Below are positions 1 to 6,344 of a stretch of DNA of 7,368 nucleotides, in pieces (position 1 is the stretch's first letter; the number at the start of each line of letters is the position of its first letter). The notes beneath the pieces were generated by a model, which saw only the letters and a list, made by a program, of their open reading frames with translations, was not told where the DNA came from and ran no database searches. This DNA is from Peptococcaceae bacterium (GTDB taxonomy: Bacteria > Bacillota > Desulfitobacteriia > Desulfitobacteriales > Syntrophobotulaceae), in contig JAAYII010000400.1 in NCBI GenBank assembly GCA_012523535.1, forward strand, positions 1-7,368, in the 5' to 3' direction. Both the position numbers and the translations under genes were made by a program.

Positions 1-1
1 A

Positions 2-622
2 GTTACAGGTAGCAGGATCATAGGGGCGGAACAAAAGACGAACGGCGAACAGCCAATTCCGAGTTACGGTTTTCAAACCGCCATGAATAAGGACGAGGGT
101 GAACAAACTCCGGAAGTTAAACGGCAAAGCGATTTTGAACCGGGAACAAAAATTGATGAATATAAGGGAGTGGCGGTTTACTCCAACGGAACGGATTATT
201 TGTCCAGCCACGGCTTAAATTATAGCGAAGACGGCTATTATTACGGTTACAAGTGGCAGTGCGTCGAGTTTGTGAAGCGCTTTTATTATGAGGTTTATAA
301 CCACAAAATGCCTGACGGTGCCGGCAATGCCAAGTACTTTTTCAATACCATGCTGGAACAGGGCGAGTTTAACCAGCAACGGGGTTTATACCAGTATTGG
401 AACGGCGGGGACGTCAAACCTCAAGCTGACGATCTGCTGGTGTTTACCAAGGGTAAATACGGCCATGTGGCCATTATCAGCGCTGTAGGTGAGGACTGGG
501 TCGAGGTTGTTCAACAAAACTCCGAAGTATCCAGGGAAAGGCTGAAAATGGAAGCGAAAGACGGAACCTACACCATATTCGGGGACAAAGAACCCGCCGG
601 CTGGCTTAGAGTTAAGAAATAG
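2..622 (+). CDS. CHAP/glutathionylspermidine-amidase-like cysteine amidase, 5' end outside window
   Basis: Papain-fold amidohydrolase of the NlpC/P60-CHAP group, best matched by motif order to the N-terminal amidase domain of E. coli glutathionylspermidine synthetase/amidase. Numbering from the ATG at 83: VAVYSNG (30-36), then KWQCVEFVKRF with the nucleophile Cys60, GHVAII with His128, and VVQQN at 142-146. The E. coli enzyme uses Cys59/His131/Glu147; the gapless spacing from His puts Gln144 at the Glu position. The frame is open without a stop from base 2, and the ATG at 83 has no Shine-Dalgarno sequence (it follows a small inverted repeat at 67-80). The true start, possibly with a signal peptide, therefore probably lies left of the window; 83 is the fallback start. 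Family assignment is firm. The substrate (peptidoglycan peptide, or a glutathionylspermidine-like amide) is not known; most clostridia lack glutathione, so a cell-wall role is my inference. Confidence 0.8.
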   Translation, partial: VTGSRIIGAEQKTNGEQPIPSYGFQTAMNKDEGEQTPEVKRQSDFEPGTKIDEYKGVAVYSNGTDYLSSHGLNYSEDGYYYGYKWQCVEFVKRFYYEVYNHKMPDGAGNAKYFFNTMLEQGEFNQQRGLYQYWNGGDVKPQADDLLVFTKGKYGHVAIISAVGEDWVEVVQQNSEVSRERLKMEAKDGTYTIFGDKEPAGWLRVKK

Positions 623-645
623 CAATAAATTAGAAATAGCAATAA
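615..645. repeat. 14-bp direct repeat, 17-bp period, across the amidase stop codon
   Basis: The 14-mer AGAAATAGCAATAA occurs at 615-628 and again at 632-645. The first copy contains the TAG stop of the amidase gene, so the second copy places an identical TAG just outside the gene. It looks like a simple slippage duplication; no function is evident. Confidence 0.7.
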
Positions 646-739
646 GGTAAATGCTGGTTGTTTATTTTTTTCCCGAATGATAAAATGATTTTAATAAAAA
701 ACGGTTTTAATATAAAAATATGTTGTAAAATATTTTTCT

Positions 740-768
740 TTGGCAAAGGGTAATAATAAAAATAATAA
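740..768 (+). promoter_or_regulatory. Possible promoter for the UppS-like gene
   Basis: TTGGCA (740-745), a 17-bp spacer and TAATAA (763-768) fit a sigma-A promoter, but the start point would be about 15 bases before the ATG, almost on the ribosome binding site AGAGGAG (777-783). The whole 623-789 gap is very AT-rich and offers weaker alternatives such as TTGTAA at 723. Tentative. Confidence 0.3.
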
Positions 769-789
769 AGCCATGAAGAGGAGAAACCT

Positions 790-1437
790 ATGAGGATTCC
801 TAATCATATAGGCGTAATTCCTGACGGCAATAGGAGATGGGCCGAGAAAAACGGCCTGCCTAAAGAAAAAGGTTACAGTGAAGGATTGCGTCCGGGATTG
901 CGTTTGCTTAAATTATGCCAGGAAGTTGGAGTTAAGGAATTAACTTATTATGGTTTTACAGTTGACAATACCAAAAGGCCGGCGGTTCAGAGCAGGGCAT
1001 TTATTCAGGCCTGTGTTGACGCCGTAAAATTGATCGCCAATGAAGATGTATCCTTGCTGGTGATCGGCAACACCGAATCCAAAATGTTTCCTAAGGATTT
1101 GCTCCCTTATACCACCAGAACCGACTTCGGCAAAGGCGGAATTAAAGTAAATTTCCTCGTTAATTACGGCTGGGAATGGGATTTGGGCAATTTGTTGGCT
1201 CATGAGAATAAAGGTAAGAATACAAAAATTCTTCAGTCCTTGAAATCAAACAGTATCTCCCGGGTGGATCTTCTTTTGCGCTGGGGGGGACGGAGGCGTT
1301 TAAGCGGTTTCTTGCCCGCCCAATGTGCCTATGCCGATATTTATGTTATCGACGATTACTGGCCGGATTTTAAAGACGAGCATTTTTATGAGGCTTTGAA
1401 ATGGTATGACACTCAGGATATAACTTTGGGAGGCTAA
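790..1437 (+). CDS. Divergent cis-prenyltransferase (undecaprenyl diphosphate synthase family)
   Basis: Member of the UppS/cis-prenyltransferase family, which condenses isopentenyl diphosphate onto an allylic diphosphate to make Z-polyprenyl carriers. Family blocks are in order: HIGVIPDGNRRWA (6-18), YYGFTVDNTKRP (53-64), VNFLVNYGWEWDL (120-132), DLLLRWGGRRRLSGFL (160-175) and AQCAYADIYVIDDYWPDF (177-194), ending in GG like the E. coli enzyme. Against E. coli numbering, D26, N28, R30, F70, R77, R194, R200 and S202 are kept (D12, N14, R16, F56, R63, R164, R170, S172). H43 is Tyr29, W75 is Thr61, E198 is Arg168 and E213 is Asp183. At 215 residues it is shorter than the usual 240-260, mainly because about 11 residues are missing between the NYG and RWGG blocks. 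The start follows AGAGGAG (777-783) by six bases. Both neighbours are unrelated, so it looks monocistronic. It is probably a paralogue with another chain length or acceptor, not the housekeeping UppS; that is inference. Confidence 0.85.
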   Translation: MRIPNHIGVIPDGNRRWAEKNGLPKEKGYSEGLRPGLRLLKLCQEVGVKELTYYGFTVDNTKRPAVQSRAFIQACVDAVKLIANEDVSLLVIGNTESKMFPKDLLPYTTRTDFGKGGIKVNFLVNYGWEWDLGNLLAHENKGKNTKILQSLKSNSISRVDLLLRWGGRRRLSGFLPAQCAYADIYVIDDYWPDFKDEHFYEALKWYDTQDITLGG

Positions 1438-1462
1438 TTGCAAAAATTTTTATTGATAATGC

Positions 1463-1492
1463 TTGACAGGACAAGCCATGAGTTGGTATTAT
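1463..1492 (+). promoter_or_regulatory. Sigma-A promoter of the leuA leader
   Basis: A perfect TTGACA (1463-1468), an 18-bp spacer and TATTAT (1487-1492) lie directly upstream of the T-box leader. Transcription would start near 1499, giving a leader of about 380 bases before leuA. Confidence 0.75.
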
Positions 1493-1499
1493 CTAGGAT

Positions 1500-1812
1500 A
1501 ATATATGAGGAATATGGGCAAAGACGATGACAGGGAATAGTAAGCTGCTTTAAGCTTGTACAGAGAGCCGCGGTCGGTGCAAAGCGGTCAAGCCAAAGAA
1601 GCCGAACTCCCCCTTGAGTTTCCGGTCGAACCCTATAAGGTTTTAGAACCTGACAAGGCAGTAGAACCGGACGGAAACTTCCACCGTTAAAAGGAAGGAG
1701 ATATCGGAATTTATTTCCCGTATCTTGCAGAGGGAACGGCTTAGCCGTTAATTTGAGTGGTACCGCGAAGTATAACCTTCGTCTCAAAACAGAGACGAAG
1801 GTTTAATTTTTT
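1500..1812 (+). ncRNA. T-box riboswitch, leucine-specific (CUC specifier), for leuA
   Basis: The leader senses uncharged tRNA-Leu and lets transcription continue into leuA when leucine is short. Visible elements, in order: the stem I base with AGTA (1539-1542) opposite the specifier loop; a stem pairing 1543-1557 with 1589-1602; the AGAGAGCC motif (1562-1569); the apical GGTCGGTGCAA motif (1572-1582); and the specifier after GAA, CTC at 1607-1609, a leucine codon. The CCGTTAA block of stem III is at 1684-1690. The T-box sequence runs 1750-1767. The antiterminator can be drawn exactly: TTTGAG (1752-1757) with CTCAAA (1783-1788), the seven-base bulge TGGTACC (1758-1764), then GCGAAG (1765-1770) with CTTCGT (1777-1782). 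The bulge UGGU fits an A discriminator, as in tRNA-Leu. The usual GGGTGG is GAGTGG here, with the matching change on the partner strand. Element order, pairing and downstream gene agree, so the call is firm. Confidence 0.96.
1774..1812 (+). terminator. Intrinsic terminator of the T-box leader
   Basis: A perfect 12-bp stem (1774-1785 with 1792-1803), a six-base loop and a T run at 1807-1812. Its left arm shares bases 1777-1788 with the antiterminator, so the two structures exclude each other, as expected for T-box attenuation. Confidence 0.93.
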
Positions 1813-1876
1813 ATCTGGAGTTTTGCAACCAGACTTTACTGAAAAGCAGTAATAACGAATTCAAAGGAGGATTTGT

Positions 1877-3433
1877 ATGCGGAAATTGTATATTTTCGAC
1901 ACAACATTGCGTGACGGTGAACAGTCTTTGGGCATAACCCTTAATGTGAGGGAAAAACTAGATATTGCCCGGCAGGTTGCCAAATTGGGCGTAGATGTCA
2001 TTGAGGCCGGGTTCCCCGCTTCTTCTCCGGGGGATTTCGAAGCGGTGAAGATTATTGCCCAAGAAATCAAAGGAGTTGCAATCTGCGGCCTTTCCCGCTC
2101 GGTGGCCAAAGATATCGATCTCTGCGCCGAGGCTTTGCGCGGAGCCGAATATCCCCGGATTCACACCGGCATTGCCGTATCGCCGGTTCATATGGAAAAA
2201 AAGCTGCGGCTTACTCCGAGCCAAGTTATCGAAAGAGCGGTGGAAGCGGTCAAACATGCCAAGAAATATGTAAGCGATGTGGAGTTTTATGCCGAGGATG
2301 CTTTCCGCAGCGACAGAGAATTTCTGGTTGAAATCCTGACCAAGACCATTGAGGCCGGGGCAACGGTGGTCAACATTCCCGATACGGTAGGTTATGCTAC
2401 CCCTTGGGAATATGGAGAACTGGTCACTTATGTTAAACAGCATGTTCCCAACATCGATAAAGTAAAACTGAGTATTCATTGCCATAATGATCTGGGGATG
2501 GCCACGGCCAACTCTTTGGCGGGGATTAAAGCCGGGGCCGACCAGATAGAGGGGACTATCAACGGCATTGGGGAAAGGGCAGGCAACACTGCTCTGGAAG
2601 AAGTCATAATGGCTATTTATACTCAAAAAAGGACTTATGGGGTGGAGTGCAATATCAATACCAAGGAGATTGCCGCCACCAGCAGGCTTGTATCCCTGAT
2701 TACCGGGGTTCCCGTACCCAACCACAAAGCAATTGTCGGGGCCAATGCCTTTATGCACGCCTCCGGGATTCACCAGGACGGGGTGTTGAAGGAAACTCAC
2801 ACTTATGAAATAATTGACCCTGAGGTTATCGGTGTTCCCAGAAATCAAATCGTCTTAAGCGCCCGTTCGGGGAGACACGCTTTAAAACACCGTCTGGAAG
2901 AACTGGGATACACGGTGTCGGATTCCCAGTTGGAGGAAGTCTATGAAAGCTTTTTGCAACTGGCGGACAAAAAACAGGAAGTGTACGATGAAGATTTGCA
3001 CGCTTTGATGGGAGAGACAAGAGCCATTCCCAAACTGTTCCGGCTTAAGAAGATAGCCGTGGCCACTTCCGGGTCCCAGTCGGCAACCGCCACCGTCACT
3101 ATTGCCATTAACGATCAGGAGGAGGTTACGGATGCCGCTATCGGCAACGGCCCGGTAGATGCGGTGTTTAAGGCTATCGACCGCATAACGGGCAACCAGG
3201 CCAGGCTGGATGACTTCAGCTTGAGGTCCATAAGCAAGGGAACGGAAGCTCAAGGCAATGCTACCGTTAAGATTACTTCTCCTTTTAATTCCTATATTGG
3301 CCGAGGGGTGGACACCGATATAATCAGAGCCAGCGCTCTGGCCTATTTAGATGCGGTTTCCAAAATGGTGGAAAAAGAAAGAGGTAATAATGAAAACAGA
3401 GCGGACTTTTCGGATTCATCGCATAACGGATGA
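1877..3433 (+). CDS. leuA: 2-isopropylmalate synthase
   Basis: First committed enzyme of leucine synthesis in the cytosol: condenses acetyl-CoA with 2-ketoisovalerate to 2-isopropylmalate. The N-terminal TIM barrel opens with FDTTLRDGEQ (7-16; metal ligand Asp13), carries HCHND (201-205; ligands His201 and His203) and the HMGL-family signature GTINGIGERAGNTALEE (226-242; ligand Asn237), then SGIHQDG in the subdomain region. The C-terminal leucine-binding regulatory domain (from about residue 390) includes GNGPVDA. The length of 518 residues is normal for the bacterial type 1 family (E. coli 523). Small departures are EQSLGI for the common EQSPGV and FYAEDAFRSD for the usual FSAEDATRTD. The start follows AAAGGAGG (1863-1870) by six bases. 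It is controlled by the leucine T-box upstream, and its last 44 bases overlap the pseudouridine synthase gene. Confidence 0.97.
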   Translation: MRKLYIFDTTLRDGEQSLGITLNVREKLDIARQVAKLGVDVIEAGFPASSPGDFEAVKIIAQEIKGVAICGLSRSVAKDIDLCAEALRGAEYPRIHTGIAVSPVHMEKKLRLTPSQVIERAVEAVKHAKKYVSDVEFYAEDAFRSDREFLVEILTKTIEAGATVVNIPDTVGYATPWEYGELVTYVKQHVPNIDKVKLSIHCHNDLGMATANSLAGIKAGADQIEGTINGIGERAGNTALEEVIMAIYTQKRTYGVECNINTKEIAATSRLVSLITGVPVPNHKAIVGANAFMHASGIHQDGVLKETHTYEIIDPEVIGVPRNQIVLSARSGRHALKHRLEELGYTVSDSQLEEVYESFLQLADKKQEVYDEDLHALMGETRAIPKLFRLKKIAVATSGSQSATATVTIAINDQEEVTDAAIGNGPVDAVFKAIDRITGNQARLDDFSLRSISKGTEAQGNATVKITSPFNSYIGRGVDTDIIRASALAYLDAVSKMVEKERGNNENRADFSDSSHNG

Positions 3434-4295
3434 ATACCAAGGTTTAACCGTGGAGCAGTATTTGAAAAGCCATCTGCAGCTATCGGGAAGAAAAATACAA
3501 AAACTGACCAGGCTCAAGGGAATTTTGCTGAACAATAAACCGGTTTATCTCCAGAAAAAGCTTAAGGCCGGCAATACAGTGAGTGTTCTGGAACTAAGCG
3601 ACAGGTCTTACGGGGTTGATCCCGAGCCAGGAGATATCGACATTCTGTTTGAAGACGACCAAATCATAGTGCTTAACAAACCCGCCGGTCTTCTCGTTCA
3701 TCCCGCCGGGCAGACTGCGCGGGGCACCTTGGCCAACTATCTGGCCGCCTATTTTGCCCAAAAGGGCAAAGTTTGCACCATCAGGCCGCTGCACCGCCTG
3801 GACCGGGACACTTCGGGCTGTGTGGCCTTTGCCAAAGATCCCTTGAGCCAGAGCTTGTTGGAAAAACAATTGGCAGAGGGCAGTTTTAAACGTTCCTATT
3901 TGGCAATTGTCCAAGGGGTTTTGGAGCCCCCTGCCGGTACGATTGACGCTCCCATTGGCCCCCATCCCTTGAAAGCAAACCGCAGGGCTATAAGCCCTCA
4001 AGGGGAAAAAGCCATTACTCACTATCGTACCGTATGTACATTCCAGGGGATGTCCCTTTTGGCCTTAGAATTGGAAACGGGCAGAACCCATCAAATCAGG
4101 GTGCATTTGGCTGCGCTGGGTCACCCTGTTATCGGGGATAAAATGTACGGAAAAAGCTCGCCGCTAATCAAGCGGCAAGCTTTACATGCCTGGTCTTTGG
4201 AATTTTTACATCCGGAGGATGGCAGGAGAATTGCGGTTCAGGCCCCTTTACCTTCGGATTTTGCTTTCTTTGAAGTCCCCGATTTACCGTTTTAA
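3390..4295 (+). CDS. RluA/RluD-family pseudouridine synthase
   Basis: Converts specific uridines in rRNA or tRNA to pseudouridine. With the start at 3390 (301 residues), an S4-like RNA-binding segment covers about 18-68. The catalytic domain follows, with VLNKPAGLLVHP (94-105), RPLHRLDRDTSG (132-143; catalytic Asp138) and the late family block GRTHQIRVHLAALGHPVIGDKMYG. The frame is open further back to an ATG at 3351, but that one lies deep in leuA without a ribosome binding site. The ATG at 3390 has AAAGAGG (3378-3384) at a five-base spacing. The 44-base overlap with leuA suggests one transcript and coupled translation under the leucine T-box. The target uridine cannot be read from the sequence, so no RluA/B/D symbol is given. 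Confidence 0.93.
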   Translation: MKTERTFRIHRITDEYQGLTVEQYLKSHLQLSGRKIQKLTRLKGILLNNKPVYLQKKLKAGNTVSVLELSDRSYGVDPEPGDIDILFEDDQIIVLNKPAGLLVHPAGQTARGTLANYLAAYFAQKGKVCTIRPLHRLDRDTSGCVAFAKDPLSQSLLEKQLAEGSFKRSYLAIVQGVLEPPAGTIDAPIGPHPLKANRRAISPQGEKAITHYRTVCTFQGMSLLALELETGRTHQIRVHLAALGHPVIGDKMYGKSSPLIKRQALHAWSLEFLHPEDGRRIAVQAPLPSDFAFFEVPDLPF

Positions 4296-4353
4296 CAGGC
4301 CCCGGAGAACCTCCTGGCGGATGGCATTGCATACCATTGATATATAAAAAGAA

Positions 4354-4384
4354 ATGCTGTCATTATCTTAAGATTTGACAGCAT
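4354..4384 (-). terminator. Terminator between convergent rlu-like gene and speD
   Basis: A nine-base inverted repeat, ATGCTGTCA (4354-4362) and TGACAGCAT (4376-4384), has a further ATC/GAT pairing inside the loop. On the minus strand it is followed by TTTCTTTTT, so it fits best as the end of the speD transcript. On the plus strand only a mixed A/T stretch follows, so it would be a weaker stop for the leuA operon. Confidence 0.75.
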
Positions 4385-4444
4385 AAAATTTATTAATCAA
4401 TTTATTAATCTATGAAACTTAAGGCGGTGGTATAACGGCAAGGA

Positions 4445-5260
4445 TTAAAAAATATTTCTCCCGGAGAATATCTCCAGCATTTCATGCTTGATCCTTTGTT
4501 TGATTCTTCGCCGTTTGCTGGGGGTAAGCTCTTCCTTGTCCGTACCAAACAAATAGTGATCGAGGTCAAATTCCTTGAGCAGCATTTTGGTGTGAAAAGT
4601 GTTATCCTGGTAGACGTTGACGTCAATCATCTGGTATTTATTGCGTGTCTCTTCGGAGATGAAATTTTGGATGGAATTGATTTTATGGTCGATAAAAAGT
4701 TTTTTGCCGTTGACATCGCGAGTAAATCCCCGTACCCGATAGTCGATTATGGCAATATCGGGTTCGAAACTGGTAATGAGAAAGTTTAAGGCCTTAAGCG
4801 GTGAAATCTGTCCGCAGGTCGAAACATCGATATCGGCCCGAAAAGTACTTATTCCTTAATCAGGGTGGTTTTCCGGATAAGTATGAACGGTAATATGGCT
4901 CTTATCGAGATGGCCGACGATGGCTTCGGAAGTCGGTCCCGGGATTTCCTGCTCCTGAATTTTTATAGGACCCTCATGAATAACCTGGTTCTCAGCCACA
5001 AGCATGGTCACACTTGCCCCTTGAGGGTCATAATCCTGATTGGCGATATTTAAGATATTGGCATCAATTATCTCGGCCACGGAAGTTAGAATTTTAACAA
5101 GCCGGTCGGCATTATACTCTTCATCGATATATTCAATATATTTTTTATGCTGCTCCTGAGTGAGAGCATAACAAATATCGTAGAAATTAAAACTTAGAGT
5201 TTTCGTGAGATTATTAAAGCCATACAGTTTCAGTTTTTTATTAATGGGCTGTATTTTCAT
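4445..5260 (-). pseudogene. speD: S-adenosylmethionine decarboxylase (E. coli type) interrupted by one in-frame TAA
   Basis: Makes decarboxylated AdoMet, the aminopropyl donor for spermidine; the proenzyme cleaves itself to generate a pyruvoyl group. From ATG 5260 the frame reads like E. coli SpeD: KLKLYGFNNLTKTLSF near residue 9, QDYDPQGASVT (75-85), then HLDKSH (117-122), whose Ser121 would become the pyruvoyl. Codon 135 (4858-4856) is TAA. Reading on in the same frame gives GISTFRADIDVSTCG, ISPLKALNFLI, DYRVRGFTRDVNG, then YQDNTFHTKMLLKEFDL and the normal end GRNIF: 271 codons, no other stop, no frameshift. E. coli has Gly at the TAA position. Translated as written, the first part ends 13 residues after Ser121 and lacks nearly all of the alpha chain, so it should be inactive. 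Start choice: a GTG at 5269 lies inside the AGGGTGA (5272-5266) that serves the ATG at 5260. Identity is certain; the status (true nonsense, sequencing error or readthrough) is open. Confidence 0.9.
4856..4858 (-). other. speD: Premature in-frame stop codon (TAA) in speD
   Basis: The context on the minus strand is CAC CCT GAT TAA GGA ATA AGT, which aligns with His-Pro-Glu-Gly-Gly-Leu-Cys of E. coli SpeD. One base change from AAA, CAA, GAA, or from other TAA neighbours, would explain it. Both flanks remain in one frame and well conserved. Confidence 0.9.
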
Positions 5261-5312
5261 GATCTTCACCCTGTCTACTTGAGTAATAAATTATTTCCCA
5301 ACACAATAAAAA

Positions 5313-5341
5313 ATTATAAACTTTTCATGATATGCTTTCAA
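5313..5341 (-). promoter_or_regulatory. Promoter of speD
   Basis: On the minus strand, TTGAAA (5341-5336), a 17-bp spacer and a perfect TATAAT (5318-5313) give a start point near 5306 and a leader of about 45 bases. That the promoter is intact suggests the interruption of speD, if real, is recent. Confidence 0.65.
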
Positions 5342-5464
5342 CTAAATATAATAATTATTGAGTTCTATAATCTCCATATATCATATTAAAAATGCTTAGA
5401 TATGGGATTTTTTAGGACTAAAATCAAGAGAAGTTATTTTGTTGGGTTGAAAATGGCAATAATA

Positions 5465-5494
5465 TTGGTAAGCCGCATGCTTATAAGTTATAAT
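5465..5494 (+). promoter_or_regulatory. Promoter of murI
   Basis: TTGGTA (5465-5470), an 18-bp spacer and a perfect TATAAT (5489-5494) precede murI by 26 bases. It is divergent from the speD promoter. The 5345-5460 stretch between them is AT-rich and shows no other convincing element. Confidence 0.6.
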
Positions 5495-5520
5495 AGCAAT
5501 ATAGATTTGGGTGAGAAAAC

Positions 5521-6300
5521 ATGAGTATTGGCTTTTTTGACTCAGGTGTAGGCGGAATTACAGTTTTGGCTGAGGCTTTAAAGCAGCTTCCCAGAGAAAA
5601 CTATATATACTATGCTGATACCGATCATGTCCCTTATGGCACAAAAAGCAAAGAACAAGTAAAACGATTTGTCTTGGAAGCGGCTGAGTTTATGGTTGCC
5701 CAAGGAATAAAAGCTTTGGTGGTGGCCTGTAATACGGCAACCAGTATTGCCATCAACGACCTGCGTGCCAAATACAGCTTTCCGATTCTGGGTATGGAAC
5801 CTGCGGTTAAACCTGCGGTGGAAAAAAACGGCTCCAAAAGAATCTTGGTTACGGCCACTCCTCTTACCCTGCGGGAAGAGAAATACCAGAATTTGATTGC
5901 CAAGTTTGATAAGGACCATATGGTGGACGGACTGGCTTTGCCCGAGCTGGTAGAGTTTGCCGAGAACTTTGTATTTGATTCAAACATTATTCAAAGCTAT
6001 CTTCTGCAAAAACTGGAAGGTTATGATTTAAGCGTTTATGGAACTGTTGTTCTGGGATGCACTCATTTTTCCTTTTATAAAGACTGTTTTAGGAAGGTAT
6101 TTGGGCCGGGGACCCTTGTTATAGACGGCGGCGTAGGCACTGTTAATCATCTGAAGAAGGTCCTGACGGACAGGGGGCTTTGCCAAGATGCGGAAGGGAA
6201 AGTAATCTTTTATAGTTCCGGAAGGAAGCAGCCTGATAATACAAAATATGCACAATATTTGAAAATTCTTCAAGTTGCCAACTCTGCCTCCCAAGCATAG
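5521..6300 (+). CDS. murI: Glutamate racemase
   Basis: Cofactor-independent racemase that supplies D-glutamate for the peptidoglycan stem peptide, in the cytosol. The two catalytic cysteines sit in the family motifs: VACNTATS (Cys70) and LGCTHF (Cys180). FFDSGVGG (5-12) carries the Asp7/Ser8 substrate contacts, and YADTDHVPYG (31-40) is the next conserved loop. The length of 259 residues is typical. The ATG at 5521 is preceded by GGGTGA at a suitable distance. No shared promoter with speD; the small downstream gene starts 44 bases after the stop and is probably co-transcribed. Nothing is missing or unusual in the active site. Confidence 0.96.
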   Translation: MSIGFFDSGVGGITVLAEALKQLPRENYIYYADTDHVPYGTKSKEQVKRFVLEAAEFMVAQGIKALVVACNTATSIAINDLRAKYSFPILGMEPAVKPAVEKNGSKRILVTATPLTLREEKYQNLIAKFDKDHMVDGLALPELVEFAENFVFDSNIIQSYLLQKLEGYDLSVYGTVVLGCTHFSFYKDCFRKVFGPGTLVIDGGVGTVNHLKKVLTDRGLCQDAEGKVIFYSSGRKQPDNTKYAQYLKILQVANSASQA

Positions 6301-6344
6301 ATTATAGCGAATGACATTTTTTGGTAAGAGGAGGTAGAATTTTT

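Noticed and set aside
67..80. Inverted repeat CGGTTTTCAAACCG before the ATG at 83
   Set aside because: It is short, lies inside the open frame that continues to the left edge, and has no T run. It is more likely coding sequence than a regulatory hairpin.
1434..1787. 117-codon minus-strand frame over the leuA leader
   Set aside because: The region is fully explained by the T-box promoter and structured leader on the plus strand.
1958..2848. 296-codon open frame on the minus strand
   Set aside because: It lies fully inside leuA, whose motifs and frame are certain. It has no ribosome binding site or recognisable domain and is a codon-bias shadow.
4484..4789. 101-codon plus-strand frame
   Set aside because: It is antisense to the conserved second half of speD and has no independent support.
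4856..4858. Recoding of the speD stop as selenocysteine or pyrrolysine, or a programmed frameshift
   Set aside because: The codon is TAA, not TGA or TAG. The reading frame is the same on both sides, and no special downstream structure was seen.
2..5260. Functional link between the Gsp-amidase-like gene and speD as a polyamine-conjugate system
   Set aside because: The genes are 4 kb apart on opposite strands with unrelated operons between them, and no glutathionylspermidine synthetase domain is present.
5267..5269. GTG start for speD
   Set aside because: This GTG lies within the AGGGTGA that forms the ribosome binding site of the ATG at 5260, and starting there adds only three residues not seen in the family.
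5374..5405. Weak hairpin CCATAT/ATATGG followed by a T run
   Set aside because: Only six A/T-rich pairs with a long loop, in an AT-rich divergent promoter region. There is no transcript it would sensibly end.
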